Of a stretch of 6,290 nt of DNA, positions 1 to 6,124 are shown in pieces (position 1 is the stretch's first letter; every line of letters begins with the position of its first letter). The notes under the pieces were generated by a model. That model saw only the letters and a program-made list of their open reading frames with translations, was not told the origin of the DNA and searched no databases. Both the position numbers and the translations under genes were made by a program. This DNA comes from Actinobacteria bacterium UBA4719 (GTDB lineage: Bacteria > Actinomycetota > Actinomycetes > Actinomycetales > Dermatophilaceae), in the NCBI GenBank assembly GCA_002404345.1, contig DHJN01000182.1, positions 1 through 6,290 of the forward strand, in the 5' to 3' direction.

Positions 1-57
1 CTTGACAGCCAATAGGAGCATCAACCCCTCTGCTGTCTGTGCCGACGCCCCACCTCA

Positions 58-97
58 GGCGGCTATCCCGGACCTAAAGGACCGGGCTTGCGCCGCC
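58..97. other. Long two-part hairpin, possible IS200/IS605-type right-end relic
   Basis: An outer stem GGCGGC (58-63) pairs perfectly with GCCGCC (92-97). Inside it, CCCGG (67-71) pairs with CCGGG (82-86), then an A/A mismatch (72/81), then CC/GG (73-74/79-80) closing a TAAA loop. The pattern of a C-rich arm, a CCTnAAGG-like loop and CCGGGCTTGCG resembles, from memory, hairpins found just downstream of tnpB in IS200/IS605-family elements, where they act in end recognition and form part of the omega RNA. No transposase reading frame is visible in the 57 bases before it, so if this is an IS end the body lies outside the window or is gone. It could instead be a terminator-like hairpin of an upstream gene, although no T-tract follows. 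Confidence 0.35.
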
Positions 98-375
98 CAA
101 ATACGCGGTCAATGGGGACCCTTTGGCTCGTGCTGAACAGTGTCCTCCGTGGGTACGAGGACCAGCGAGGCCGGGCGCAATACCTGCCCAAGGTCCCTTC
201 TGGTCAGGGCAAGCCGGGTGAAAGCTGGTCGAGGTGACAAAGACACCCCCGGTTCTCACCGACCCGCTCGACGCTGGGGAGAAGAGCCGTGTCGTCCTTG
301 TGACCAGGCCTTCGGGCGGGCACCATCGGAGATGCCCTCGCCCCCAGCGGGGATGACCTACCCGCGGAGGTGCCG
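98..375. other. Gene-free stretch upstream of pgmB
   Basis: I see no supportable gene here. Short open frames exist on both strands, for example + 140-379 and + 112-237, but they are Arg/Ser/Pro-rich or lack a ribosome binding site and have no recognisable motif. A small perfect inverted repeat, CCCC-AGC-GGGG (342-352), lies just upstream of the pgmB ribosome binding site and could weakly structure the leader. No convincing -35/-10 pair was found, although the promoter of the pgmB/GH65 pair is presumably in this stretch. Confidence 0.5.
366..370 (+). promoter_or_regulatory. Ribosome binding site that decides the pgmB start
   Basis: GGAGG at 366-370 lies five bases before GTG 376, a standard spacing. 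The in-frame GTG at 370 overlaps this site and is too close. The ATG at 385 is 14 bases away and too far. The preferred start is therefore 376. Confidence 0.6.
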
Positions 376-1137
376 GTGAACGCCATGGTCACGCTCTCCC
401 GCACGGATTTTGACGCCGTGGTCACGGACCTCGACGGGGTTGTCACCGACACCGCAACCGTGCACGAGATGGCGTGGAAGCGGATGTTCGACGGGTTCCT
501 GGCGACCTGTCCGCCGCGGGAGGGAGAGGACCACACGCCGTTCGGAAACGAGGACTACCGGCAGTTCGTCGATGGCAGGCCTCGCACCGATGGCGCGGCC
601 GGTTTCCTGATCTCCCGGGGCATCGAGGTGCCTCCGGAGAAGCTCCATGCCCTTGCACAGCAGAAGGACCGCGATTTCCAGGACATCCTGCTGAAGGAGG
701 GCGTCAGGCTCCTCCCTGGCGCGGTGTCCCTGCTGACCGCGCTGCGCCTGGCGGGATTCCGGATCGCGGTCGTGTCCGCGAGCCGCAACTGCAGCGCGGT
801 TCTGCGTCAGGCCGGCATCACCGAGCTGTTCGACGCCAGAGTGGACGGCGTGATTGCTGCGGAGCTCGGCCTGCCGGGCAAGCCTCACCCGGCGGTCTAC
901 CTCGAGGCCGCGGGGAGGCTGAGGGCAGCGCCAGCCCGGTCCGTGGTCGTCGAGGACGCGCTGGCTGGGGTGGAGGCCGGACGCCGCGGCGCCTTCGGCC
1001 TGGTGGTGGGGGTTGACCGTGCCGGACACGGGCAGGAGCTGCTGGCTCACGGCGCGGACGTCATCGTCCCCGATCTCGCCGGTATCGACGTGGTCCCAGT
1101 TGTGCCATGGTCCGCGACGGAACGGCCCCAGACGTGA
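376..1137 (+). CDS. pgmB: Beta-phosphoglucomutase, HAD superfamily
   Basis: This cytoplasmic enzyme of 253 aa (from GTG 376) is predicted to interconvert beta-D-glucose-1-phosphate and glucose-6-phosphate through a beta-glucose-1,6-bisphosphate intermediate. All HAD motifs are visible. Motif I is DLDGVVTDT with nucleophile Asp18 and acid/base Asp20. The alpha-helical cap domain spans roughly residues 30-110. Motif II is VVSASRN with Ser134, and its Ser-Ala-Ser-Arg-Asn run matches the beta-PGM pattern. Motif III is GKPHP with Lys169, and motif IV is VVVEDALAGVEAG with Glu193-Asp194. The length is normal for PgmB or slightly long. The stop TGA (1135-1137) overlaps the start region of the GH65 gene, a classic pairing in which the phosphorylase supplies beta-glucose-1-phosphate. 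Other sugar-phosphate HAD mutases or phosphatases share these motifs, but the GH65 neighbour makes beta-PGM the best reading. ATG 385 is an alternative start. Confidence 0.9.
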   Translation: MNAMVTLSRTDFDAVVTDLDGVVTDTATVHEMAWKRMFDGFLATCPPREGEDHTPFGNEDYRQFVDGRPRTDGAAGFLISRGIEVPPEKLHALAQQKDRDFQDILLKEGVRLLPGAVSLLTALRLAGFRIAVVSASRNCSAVLRQAGITELFDARVDGVIAAELGLPGKPHPAVYLEAAGRLRAAPARSVVVEDALAGVEAGRRGAFGLVVGVDRAGHGQELLAHGADVIVPDLAGIDVVPVVPWSATERPQT

Positions 1138-3542
1138 ACGAGTGGGTCCTCGCCTACGAGGGGTTCGACCCGGCGCGCGAGGGTCTGCGCGAGGCCTTGT
1201 GCACGCTCGGTAACGGGTACTTCGCCACCCGCGGCGCGGCACCGGAGTCGCGGGCCGACGGGGTTCACTACCCGGGGACCTACGTCGCCGGCTGCTGGAA
1301 CCGGTTACGGGACGAGGTCCTCGGACAGTCGATCGACAACGAGAGCATGGTGAACCTGCCCAACTGGCTTCCTGTCACCATCGCGGTCGACGACGGCGAC
1401 TGGCTCGACCTCGCGCAGGTGGAGGTGCTCACCCAGCGGCAGGAGCTGGATCTGCGACACGGGATCCTCACCCGGTGGCTTCGCTTCAGTGATGCGCAGG
1501 GACGGCTCACCGGGCTGACCCAGCGGCGTTTCGTGCACATGGCGCGGGCGCACCTGGCGGGGCTGGAGACGACGGTTACCGCCGAGAACTGGTCGGGGCA
1601 GCTGCGCATCCGGACCGGCATTGACGGAACGGTGCAGAACGCGGGCGTGGACCGCTACCGGAAGCTGGCCAGCGATCACCTCCTGCCGGTCACGCAGGGA
1701 TCCGCTGGTCCCGACACCATGGTGGTGACAGTCGAGACGAGCCAGTCCAGGATCAGGATCGCCACCGGGGCTCGGACCCGGGTTCGGTGCTCGGACGAGC
1801 CGCGTGAGCTACAACGGCAGCTGCGGACCGAGCCGGGTCTGGTCGAGGAGGAGATGGTCGTGGCTGTCACGGCCGGTCAGCAGGTGACGGTGGAGAAAGT
1901 GGTGGCCCTGCACACCGGACGTGACTGGGCCGTCTCCGAGGCGGGCGAGGCGGTGATTCTGGAGCTGGAGCGCGCGGAGGACTTCGAGGAGCTGCTCGAC
2001 GGGCACACGCTGGCCTGGGCTCAGCGGTGGGAGCGGTTCCACACCTCGCTGGAGCAAGATCACCAGACCGGTCAGGAGGCGTCGCTCACTGTCCGGCTGT
2101 ATCTCTTCCACCTGCTGCAGACGCTGTCCATTCACACCCTTGAGGCAGACGCCGGCGTGCCGGCCCGGGGGTTGCACGGTGAGGCCTACCGGGGGCACGT
2201 GTTCTGGGACGAGCTCTTCGTTCTCCCGGTGCTGACCCTGAGGGCACCTGGTCTCACCCGGGCACTGTTGAGCTATCGGTTCCGCCGGTTGCCGGCTGCC
2301 CGCGCCGCCGCGCGGGCCTGCGGCCTGAACGGGGCGCTATATCCCTGGCAGTCGGGCAGCGACGGCAGCGAGGTGAGCCAGCTCATCCACCTCAACCCGC
2401 TGTCAGGTCGGTGGCTGCCGGACGTCAGCCGGCTTCAGCGACATGCCGGTCTGGCGGTGGCCTTCACCGCGTGGCACTACTTCGAGGCGACCGGCGACGT
2501 GGACTTCCTCGAGCAGGAGGGCGCGGAGATGATCCTCGACATCGCCCGGTACTGGGCCTCTCTGGCGACATATGACCCCGACCGCGATCGCTTCGTCATC
2601 CGCGGGGTGATGGGGCCGGACGAGTTCCACACCGGGTACCCGGGCGCGGAAGAGGACGGGCTGGACAACAACGCCTACACGAACGTCATGGCAGTCTGGG
2701 TGCTTCGACGGGCGCTCGACGTCCTCGAGGCACTGCCCGTACGGCGGCGGGTGGAGCTCATCGAGAGCCTTGGGCTGCGGCGCAGCGAGGTCAAGCTCTG
2801 GCAGCAGCTGGTCCGCACCATCTTCGTGCCCTTCCACCTCGGCGTGATCAGCCAGTTCGAGGGGTATGGGGACCTTGAGGAGCTCGACTGGGAGTCCTAC
2901 CGACAGCGGTACGACAACATCCAGCGCCTCGACCGGATCCTCGAGGCGGAGGGACGTTCGGTCAACGGGTACCAGGCCTCGAAGCAACCCGACGTGCTGA
3001 TGCTGTTCTACCTTCTCTCCGCGGACGAGCTGCGTGACCTGCTCGGCGATCTTGGCTACCCGCTGGAGCCGGAGGTCATTCCCAGGACCATCGAGTACTA
3101 CCTCAGCCGCACCTCGCACGGCTCCACTCTCAGCGCGCTCGTCCACGCCTGGGTGCTCGCCAGAGCACACCGGGACCAGTCGCTGGAGTACTTCAAGCTC
3201 CTGCTGGAGAGTGACGTCGCCGACGTGCAGGGCGGGACGACCGCGGAAGGGATCCACCTGGCTGCGATGGCCGGAAGCGTCGATCTCCTGCAGCGATGCT
3301 TCACCGGACTGGAGACGCGCGGCGGCGTGCTGCGGTTCAACCCGCAATGGCCGGAGAGGCTTGGCACATTCACCTGCCGGCTCCGGTTCCGCCAGCACGA
3401 CATCATCGTCCGGATCAGCAGCACCCTCCTGCGGGTCAGTGCCGTGTCCGGGGACGTCCCTGAGATTCAGGTCGCCTGCCTCGATCAGTGGCGCACCCTG
3501 CGGCCGGGGGAGTCTGTTGAGTTCGAGCTGCCGGCGGGATGA
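1107..3542 (+). CDS. Glycoside hydrolase family 65 protein (trehalose/maltose/kojibiose phosphorylase-like)
   Basis: This 811-aa protein has the usual GH65 length and order: an N-terminal beta-sandwich (about 10-270), a helical linker, an (alpha/alpha)6 catalytic barrel (about 330-700) and a small C-terminal beta domain. The catalytic acid is predicted to be Glu506 in GVMGPDEFH. Substrate-site motifs include GEAYRGHVFWDE (359-369), the PWQSGSDG region, KQPD with Lys626, and RTSHGSTLS (668-676), the Ser/Thr/His loop that binds phosphate in GH65 phosphorylases. The family splits alpha-linked glucose disaccharides with inversion, giving beta-glucose-1-phosphate (phosphorylases) or glucose (hydrolases). 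The phosphate loop and the overlapping pgmB favour a phosphorylase. No signal peptide is seen, so it should be cytoplasmic. The substrate cannot be read from the sequence. The order matches the mycobacterial Rv3400-Rv3401 pair, from memory. There are two possible starts: ATG 1107 (no clear ribosome binding site) or GTG 1134, whose GTGA overlaps the pgmB stop and would give 802 aa by translational coupling. Confidence 0.92.
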   Translation: MVRDGTAPDVNEWVLAYEGFDPAREGLREALCTLGNGYFATRGAAPESRADGVHYPGTYVAGCWNRLRDEVLGQSIDNESMVNLPNWLPVTIAVDDGDWLDLAQVEVLTQRQELDLRHGILTRWLRFSDAQGRLTGLTQRRFVHMARAHLAGLETTVTAENWSGQLRIRTGIDGTVQNAGVDRYRKLASDHLLPVTQGSAGPDTMVVTVETSQSRIRIATGARTRVRCSDEPRELQRQLRTEPGLVEEEMVVAVTAGQQVTVEKVVALHTGRDWAVSEAGEAVILELERAEDFEELLDGHTLAWAQRWERFHTSLEQDHQTGQEASLTVRLYLFHLLQTLSIHTLEADAGVPARGLHGEAYRGHVFWDELFVLPVLTLRAPGLTRALLSYRFRRLPAARAAARACGLNGALYPWQSGSDGSEVSQLIHLNPLSGRWLPDVSRLQRHAGLAVAFTAWHYFEATGDVDFLEQEGAEMILDIARYWASLATYDPDRDRFVIRGVMGPDEFHTGYPGAEEDGLDNNAYTNVMAVWVLRRALDVLEALPVRRRVELIESLGLRRSEVKLWQQLVRTIFVPFHLGVISQFEGYGDLEELDWESYRQRYDNIQRLDRILEAEGRSVNGYQASKQPDVLMLFYLLSADELRDLLGDLGYPLEPEVIPRTIEYYLSRTSHGSTLSALVHAWVLARAHRDQSLEYFKLLLESDVADVQGGTTAEGIHLAAMAGSVDLLQRCFTGLETRGGVLRFNPQWPERLGTFTCRLRFRQHDIIVRISSTLLRVSAVSGDVPEIQVACLDQWRTLRPGESVEFELPAG

Positions 3543-3581
3543 GTCGGTGGAGTTCGAGCAGCCACCGGGATGAGTTTGTTG
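3510..3581 (+). repeat. Imperfect 31-bp tandem duplication of the GH65 3' end
   Basis: Copy 1 (3510-3540) and copy 2 (3541-3571) match at 26 of 31 bases, and a third start, GAGTTTGTTG (3572-3581), matches the first ten bases of copy 1 at nine. Copy 1 encodes the GH65 tail ESVEFELPAG followed by stop. Because 31 is not a multiple of three, copy 2 lies in another frame, where it reads ESVEFEQPPG followed by TGA (3571-3573). Copy 2 is outside the present GH65 reading frame. The duplication is directly visible; how it arose is inference. Confidence 0.85.
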
Positions 3582-3609
3582 CAATACCAACAGGTTCCAT
3601 CGTTTCAGG

Positions 3610-3749
3610 TGTGGTGGGCCACCCTCGAACATCCAGTTGCGAACGGGCTGGCGCATGCCCTCGCGAACCGCAATCATGGTCCCGGTGCTCACGTCGTACT
3701 TCGGCACCTCGTACCCAGTACGGCCCCCGTTCCCGCGGGTGGGGCCGAG
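3610..3749 (-). pseudogene. Possible decayed coding fragment between GH65 and thiolase
   Basis: Read on the minus strand from 3749 (after a TGA at 3752-3750), the frame runs through a possible GTG at 3707 and gives a peptide including YEVPKYDVSTGTMIAVREGM, then RNWMFEGGPPHLKRW. Most codons from 3749 to about 3620 end in G or C, as in real genes of this genome. The plus-strand frames across the same bases are less biased. Beyond about 3610 the bias fades and the frame runs antisense through the 31-bp repeat and GH65. I recognise no family and see no good ribosome binding site. It may be the remnant of a gene lost between GH65 and the thiolase, or chance in GC-rich DNA. Confidence 0.25.
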
Positions 3750-3778
3750 TCACGGACCTGGTCATGAACATCAACACG

Positions 3779-3784
3779 AAAGGA
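3779..3784 (+). promoter_or_regulatory. Ribosome binding site that decides the thiolase start
   Basis: AAAGGA sits six bases before ATG 3791. The frame is open upstream as far as an ATG at 3539 that overlaps the GH65 stop, but that extension is Arg/Ser/Pro-rich, unlike any thiolase N-terminus. The 3791 start instead gives a thiolase-like beginning, VWIIGGYQSDFAR. Confidence 0.65.
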
Positions 3785-3790
3785 CTGAGT

Positions 3791-5020
3791 ATGTCGACGC
3801 AGGAGCCTGTGTGGATTATCGGCGGCTACCAGAGCGACTTCGCCCGCAACTTCACCAAGGAGTCACTGGAGATGGGTGACCTGGTCAGGGAGACCGCCAC
3901 CGGGACCCTGGCTGGCGCCGGGATCTCCACGGCGCAGGTTGAGGTTGTTCACGTCGCGAACGCGATGGGGGAGTTCTACGTCAAGCAGGGTCATCTGGGT
4001 TCGATGGTGGCCAGTGTCGTGCCGGATCTTTGTGGGGTGCCGGCGAGCAGGCATGAGGCGGCCTGTGCGTCCGGGGGTGTGGCGGTCCTGGCGGCGATGG
4101 CGGATCTGGAGTCGGGCCGTTATGACGTGGCTCTGGTCCTGGGTGTGGAGATCGAGCGGAACGTGCCCGGGACGGTGGGGGCTGGTTACCTGGCGTCGGC
4201 TGCGTGGGTGGGGCATGAGGGGCAGGGGCAGGACTTTGTGTGGCCGTTCACGTTCTCCCAGATCGCCGCGGAGTACGACCGGCGGTATGGGCTGCGGGAT
4301 GAGCATCTGCGTCGTATCGCCGCGTCGGCCTTCGCCAACGCCAAGACCAATCCCAAGGCGCAGACGCGTGGTTGGGCTACGCCGTCGGAGTGCTTCAGCG
4401 ATGACGATCAGGCGAACCCTCAGGTCGTGGGGCGGGTGCGGCGTTACGACTGCAGCCAGGTCACGGACGGTGGGGCGGGCATCGTGCTGGTCTCCGACCG
4501 GTGGTTGCGGCAGCACCGGGGCAAGGTGGGTGGTCCCGTCGCGCGGATCGCGGGTTGGGGGCATCGCAGTGCCTCCCTGAGTCTGGCGGACAAGCTCGAG
4601 GCCAGCGTGGACGCTGAGTACATGTTCGGCCACGTTCGGGATGCGATCACGGATGCTTTCTCCCGGGCCGGGGTGCCGGACGTGTTCGCGTTCGATGGCA
4701 TTGAGACCCATGACTGCTTCACGATCTCGCAGTACCTGGCCATCGACCACTTCGGCATCACCAAGCCCGGGTGCAGTGGTGACGCCGTGGACAGCGGTAT
4801 CACCGAGCGCGACGGCGCGCTGCCGATCAATCCCGGTGGAGGGCTCATCGGTGGTGGTCACCCGGTGGGGGCCAGCGGGGTACGGATGCTGCTCGACAGC
4901 TACCTGCAGGTGACAGGGCAGGCCACCGGTTACCAGGTGCAGGGCGCCCGGCGTTTTGCGACCCTGAACTTCGGGGGCAGTACGTCGACGGTGGTCTGCA
5001 CTGTCATAGAAGCCGGTTAG
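3791..5020 (+). CDS. SCP2-type thiolase / acetyl-CoA acetyltransferase family protein
   Basis: This 409-aa cytoplasmic enzyme has a thiolase fold with two halves of about 200 aa. The acyl-accepting nucleophile is predicted to be Cys92 in EAACASGG. The second half has HDCF (307-310, within ETHDCFT) and GGGHPVGASG with His357. HDCF and the lack of a C-terminal CxG motif (the end reads LNFGGSTSTVVCTV) place it with SCP2/SCPx-like thiolases, in which the HDCF cysteine is thought to replace the usual second cysteine. The expected reaction is thiolytic cleavage of a 3-ketoacyl-CoA or the reverse Claisen condensation; the substrate is unknown. GH65 ends 248 bp upstream and a repeat-rich gap follows, so it appears to be a stand-alone gene. 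The DUF35/OB-fold partner often encoded next to such thiolases is not in the window. Its true function could be in lipid breakdown or secondary metabolism. Confidence 0.88.
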   Translation: MSTQEPVWIIGGYQSDFARNFTKESLEMGDLVRETATGTLAGAGISTAQVEVVHVANAMGEFYVKQGHLGSMVASVVPDLCGVPASRHEAACASGGVAVLAAMADLESGRYDVALVLGVEIERNVPGTVGAGYLASAAWVGHEGQGQDFVWPFTFSQIAAEYDRRYGLRDEHLRRIAASAFANAKTNPKAQTRGWATPSECFSDDDQANPQVVGRVRRYDCSQVTDGGAGIVLVSDRWLRQHRGKVGGPVARIAGWGHRSASLSLADKLEASVDAEYMFGHVRDAITDAFSRAGVPDVFAFDGIETHDCFTISQYLAIDHFGITKPGCSGDAVDSGITERDGALPINPGGGLIGGGHPVGASGVRMLLDSYLQVTGQATGYQVQGARRFATLNFGGSTSTVVCTVIEAG

Positions 5021-5042
5021 CGCGAGCAGAGCCCCGCATAGG

Positions 5043-5110
5043 TAGTACCCGCCACCCGCCGCGACCTAGTACCCGCCACCCGCCGCGACCTAGTACCCGC
5101 TACCCGCCAT
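5043..5110. repeat. 24-bp GC-rich tandem repeat array, 2.8 copies
   Basis: Two identical 24-bp units (5043-5066 and 5067-5090) are followed by a partial third (5091-5110) with one change. Each unit is TAGT, two heptamers ACCCGCC, then GCGACC, so the array contains paired 7-mers. A related 12-mer, GCCCGCCGTGAC, recurs at 5123-5134 and 5164-5175, and GGTAGTA recurs at 5041, 5195 and 5274, suggesting an older, degenerating array across 5041-5281. It starts 23 bp after the thiolase stop. Confidence 0.85.
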
Positions 5111-5323
5111 TTGGGTGCCCGCGCCCGCCGTGACCTCGCCGGCGTGCTCGGGCGTACAGACCTGCCCGCCGTGACACGCCGCGCCTTGGTCCTTGGTAGT
5201 AGTGCTCGTCCGGCTGGTCATGCCAGGAAACGGTCCCCTTTGTGCAGCCACGGTCCAGATAGCGCCCTGCCCGGGTAGTACAACCATCGACCAATAGAAA
5301 CCTCTACTTGCTCTGGATGACAG
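5111..5323. other. Gene-free spacer with degenerate repeat copies
   Basis: No gene is supported on either strand; the minus-strand open frames here have no family-like features. The stretch contains the two degenerate GCCCGCCGTGAC copies and two GGTAGTA copies noted with the tandem array. The part after about 5280 is noticeably more A/T-rich, as expected for the promoter region of the secreted-protein gene, but I could not assign -35 and -10 boxes with confidence. Confidence 0.5.
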
Positions 5324-5369
5324 TGATATCGGCAAGCAAACGCGCCGAACAAGCGGCGCACCGATATCA
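5324..5369 (+). promoter_or_regulatory. Nested inverted repeat abutting a ribosome binding site
   Basis: A perfect 9-bp outer stem is formed by TGATATCGG (5324-5332) and CCGATATCA (5361-5369). Inside it a perfect 6-bp stem, GCGCCG (5342-5347) with CGGCGC (5354-5359), encloses the loop AACAAG. The inner bulges are nine bases on the left and one on the right. The last base of the outer stem is the first A of the AGGAGG ribosome binding site (5369-5374). As RNA, this would form a leader hairpin directly beside the ribosome binding site of the secreted protein. As DNA, GATATC-centred arms could be a regulator-binding site. Its role is inference. Confidence 0.6.
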
Positions 5370-5379
5370 GGAGGAAGCC

Positions 5380-5679
5380 ATGAGCAGGAAATCCTGGACA
5401 GTAGGAATGATGATTCCGTTGGCCGCAGCCACAATGGTTGGCACGGCACCAGTTGCCTCGGCCAAGGCCGTTGGCGTGCGGGCGAGCGGCCGGTGCACAG
5501 GAGTGACGCACTGGACCATGAAGGCCAAGCCCGACGCCGGCCGGATCGAGCTTGAGCTCGAGATCGACAGCAACCGGAATGGCCAGGCGTGGGCCGTTCG
5601 CATCAATGACAACCGCGTCCGGATCTTTACCGGCAGCCGGGTCACTCACGCGCCGAGCGGCCAGGCGTTACGTTGGTAG
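5380..5679 (+). CDS. Small secreted protein, probably C-terminally truncated
   Basis: A strong AGGAGGA (5369-5375) precedes ATG 5380, giving 99 aa. Residues 1-28 look like a Sec signal peptide: MSRK with two basic residues, a hydrophobic core (about 7-23) and a likely cut after VASA (25-28). The mature part has GRCTG (Cys39), WTMKAKPD, ELELEIDSNRNGQ and WAVRINDN, ending in APSGQALRW. This resembles a family of small exported actinobacterial proteins of unknown function that I recall as about 130 aa or more. In those, the APSG motif is followed by a further 35-40 residues ending near a second cysteine (GETC). Here the stop comes directly after that motif, so Cys39 is the only cysteine. No simple frameshift restores the tail from the following bases. 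It may be a functional short variant or a pseudogene. Repeats and a hairpin lie upstream, and a SnoaL-like gene starts 44 bp downstream, possibly on the same transcript. Confidence 0.75.
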   Translation: MSRKSWTVGMMIPLAAATMVGTAPVASAKAVGVRASGRCTGVTHWTMKAKPDAGRIELELEIDSNRNGQAWAVRINDNRVRIFTGSRVTHAPSGQALRW

Positions 5680-5723
5680 CTCCCAAACCCGGTTGAAGCC
5701 CTATCGCCAAGGAGACACCACAC

Positions 5724-6107
5724 GTGGCCGACAGCAGCAGGAACAAGGAGACGGTGCTCGCCTTCTACCGCCTCGCCTTCCACGACAAGCAGCCTGCGGA
5801 GGCTGTGGTGAAGTACGTAGGAACGAGCTACCGGCAGCACAACCCGCAGGTGGCCGACGGACCGGTGGCGTTCATCCAGTTCGTCCTGGGCTTCGCGAAC
5901 CAGTTCCCCAACGCAAGCATCGAGACCAAGCGGGTTGTCGCCGAGGGGGACCTCGTCGTCACGCACTCCCTGCTGAAGACCACTCCTGAGGACCGCGGCA
6001 CCGCCGCCGTCGACATCTTCCGCCTCGAGGACGGGCAGGTCGTTGAGCACTGGGACGTCCTCCAGCCCGTGCCGGAGACCTCCGCGAACGACAACACGAT
6101 GTTCTGA
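5724..6107 (+). CDS. SnoaL-like / NTF2-fold protein
   Basis: This 127-aa protein starts at GTG 5724, with AAGGAGA (5709-5715) upstream and GGAG nine bases before the start. It has the features of the SnoaL-like polyketide-cyclase family (COG4922-type): an N-terminal helix (KETVLAFYRLAF), YRQHNP (36-41), DG (45-46), an aromatic/hydrophobic middle, and the closing strand FRLEDGQVVEHWDVLQ (99-114). These proteins form a cone-shaped alpha+beta barrel with a small-molecule pocket. Some act as cyclases, isomerases or aldolase-like enzymes; most have no known substrate. No signal peptide is seen, so it should be cytoplasmic. No polyketide genes are nearby, so a role in antibiotic synthesis is not supported. 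It lies 44 bp after the secreted-protein stop and 17 bp before a heptamer repeat array. Confidence 0.88.
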   Translation: MADSSRNKETVLAFYRLAFHDKQPAEAVVKYVGTSYRQHNPQVADGPVAFIQFVLGFANQFPNASIETKRVVAEGDLVVTHSLLKTTPEDRGTAAVDIFRLEDGQVVEHWDVLQPVPETSANDNTMF

Positions 6108-6124
6108 CCGGTGTCCTTCGGCCC

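Noticed and set aside
2..30. TTGACA at 2-7 as a -35 promoter box
   Set aside because: No -10-like hexamer occurs at 16-18 bp spacing.
140..379. Small plus-strand frame ending at the pgmB start
   Set aside because: It overlaps the pgmB start as GTGA, but it has no ribosome binding site and an Arg/Ser/Pro-rich composition with no motif.
358..1242. Minus-strand open frame of 294 codons across pgmB
   Set aside because: It is antisense to an intact HAD enzyme, and its composition is typical of GC-rich shadow frames.
2403..3707. Minus-strand open frame of 434 codons across GH65
   Set aside because: The part inside GH65 is an antisense shadow. Only the short intergenic start (to about 3610) has independent coding character, and it is listed separately at low confidence.
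3539..3790. N-terminal extension of the thiolase from ATG 3539 overlapping the GH65 stop
   Set aside because: The extension is unlike thiolases, and a good ribosome binding site precedes ATG 3791.
3863..4861. Minus-strand open frame of 332 codons inside the thiolase gene
   Set aside because: It is the antisense shadow of a clear thiolase with intact catalytic motifs; its translation is His/Arg/Pro-rich and matches no family.
5021..5042. Terminator after the thiolase
   Set aside because: No stem followed by a T-tract is present between the stop and the tandem array.
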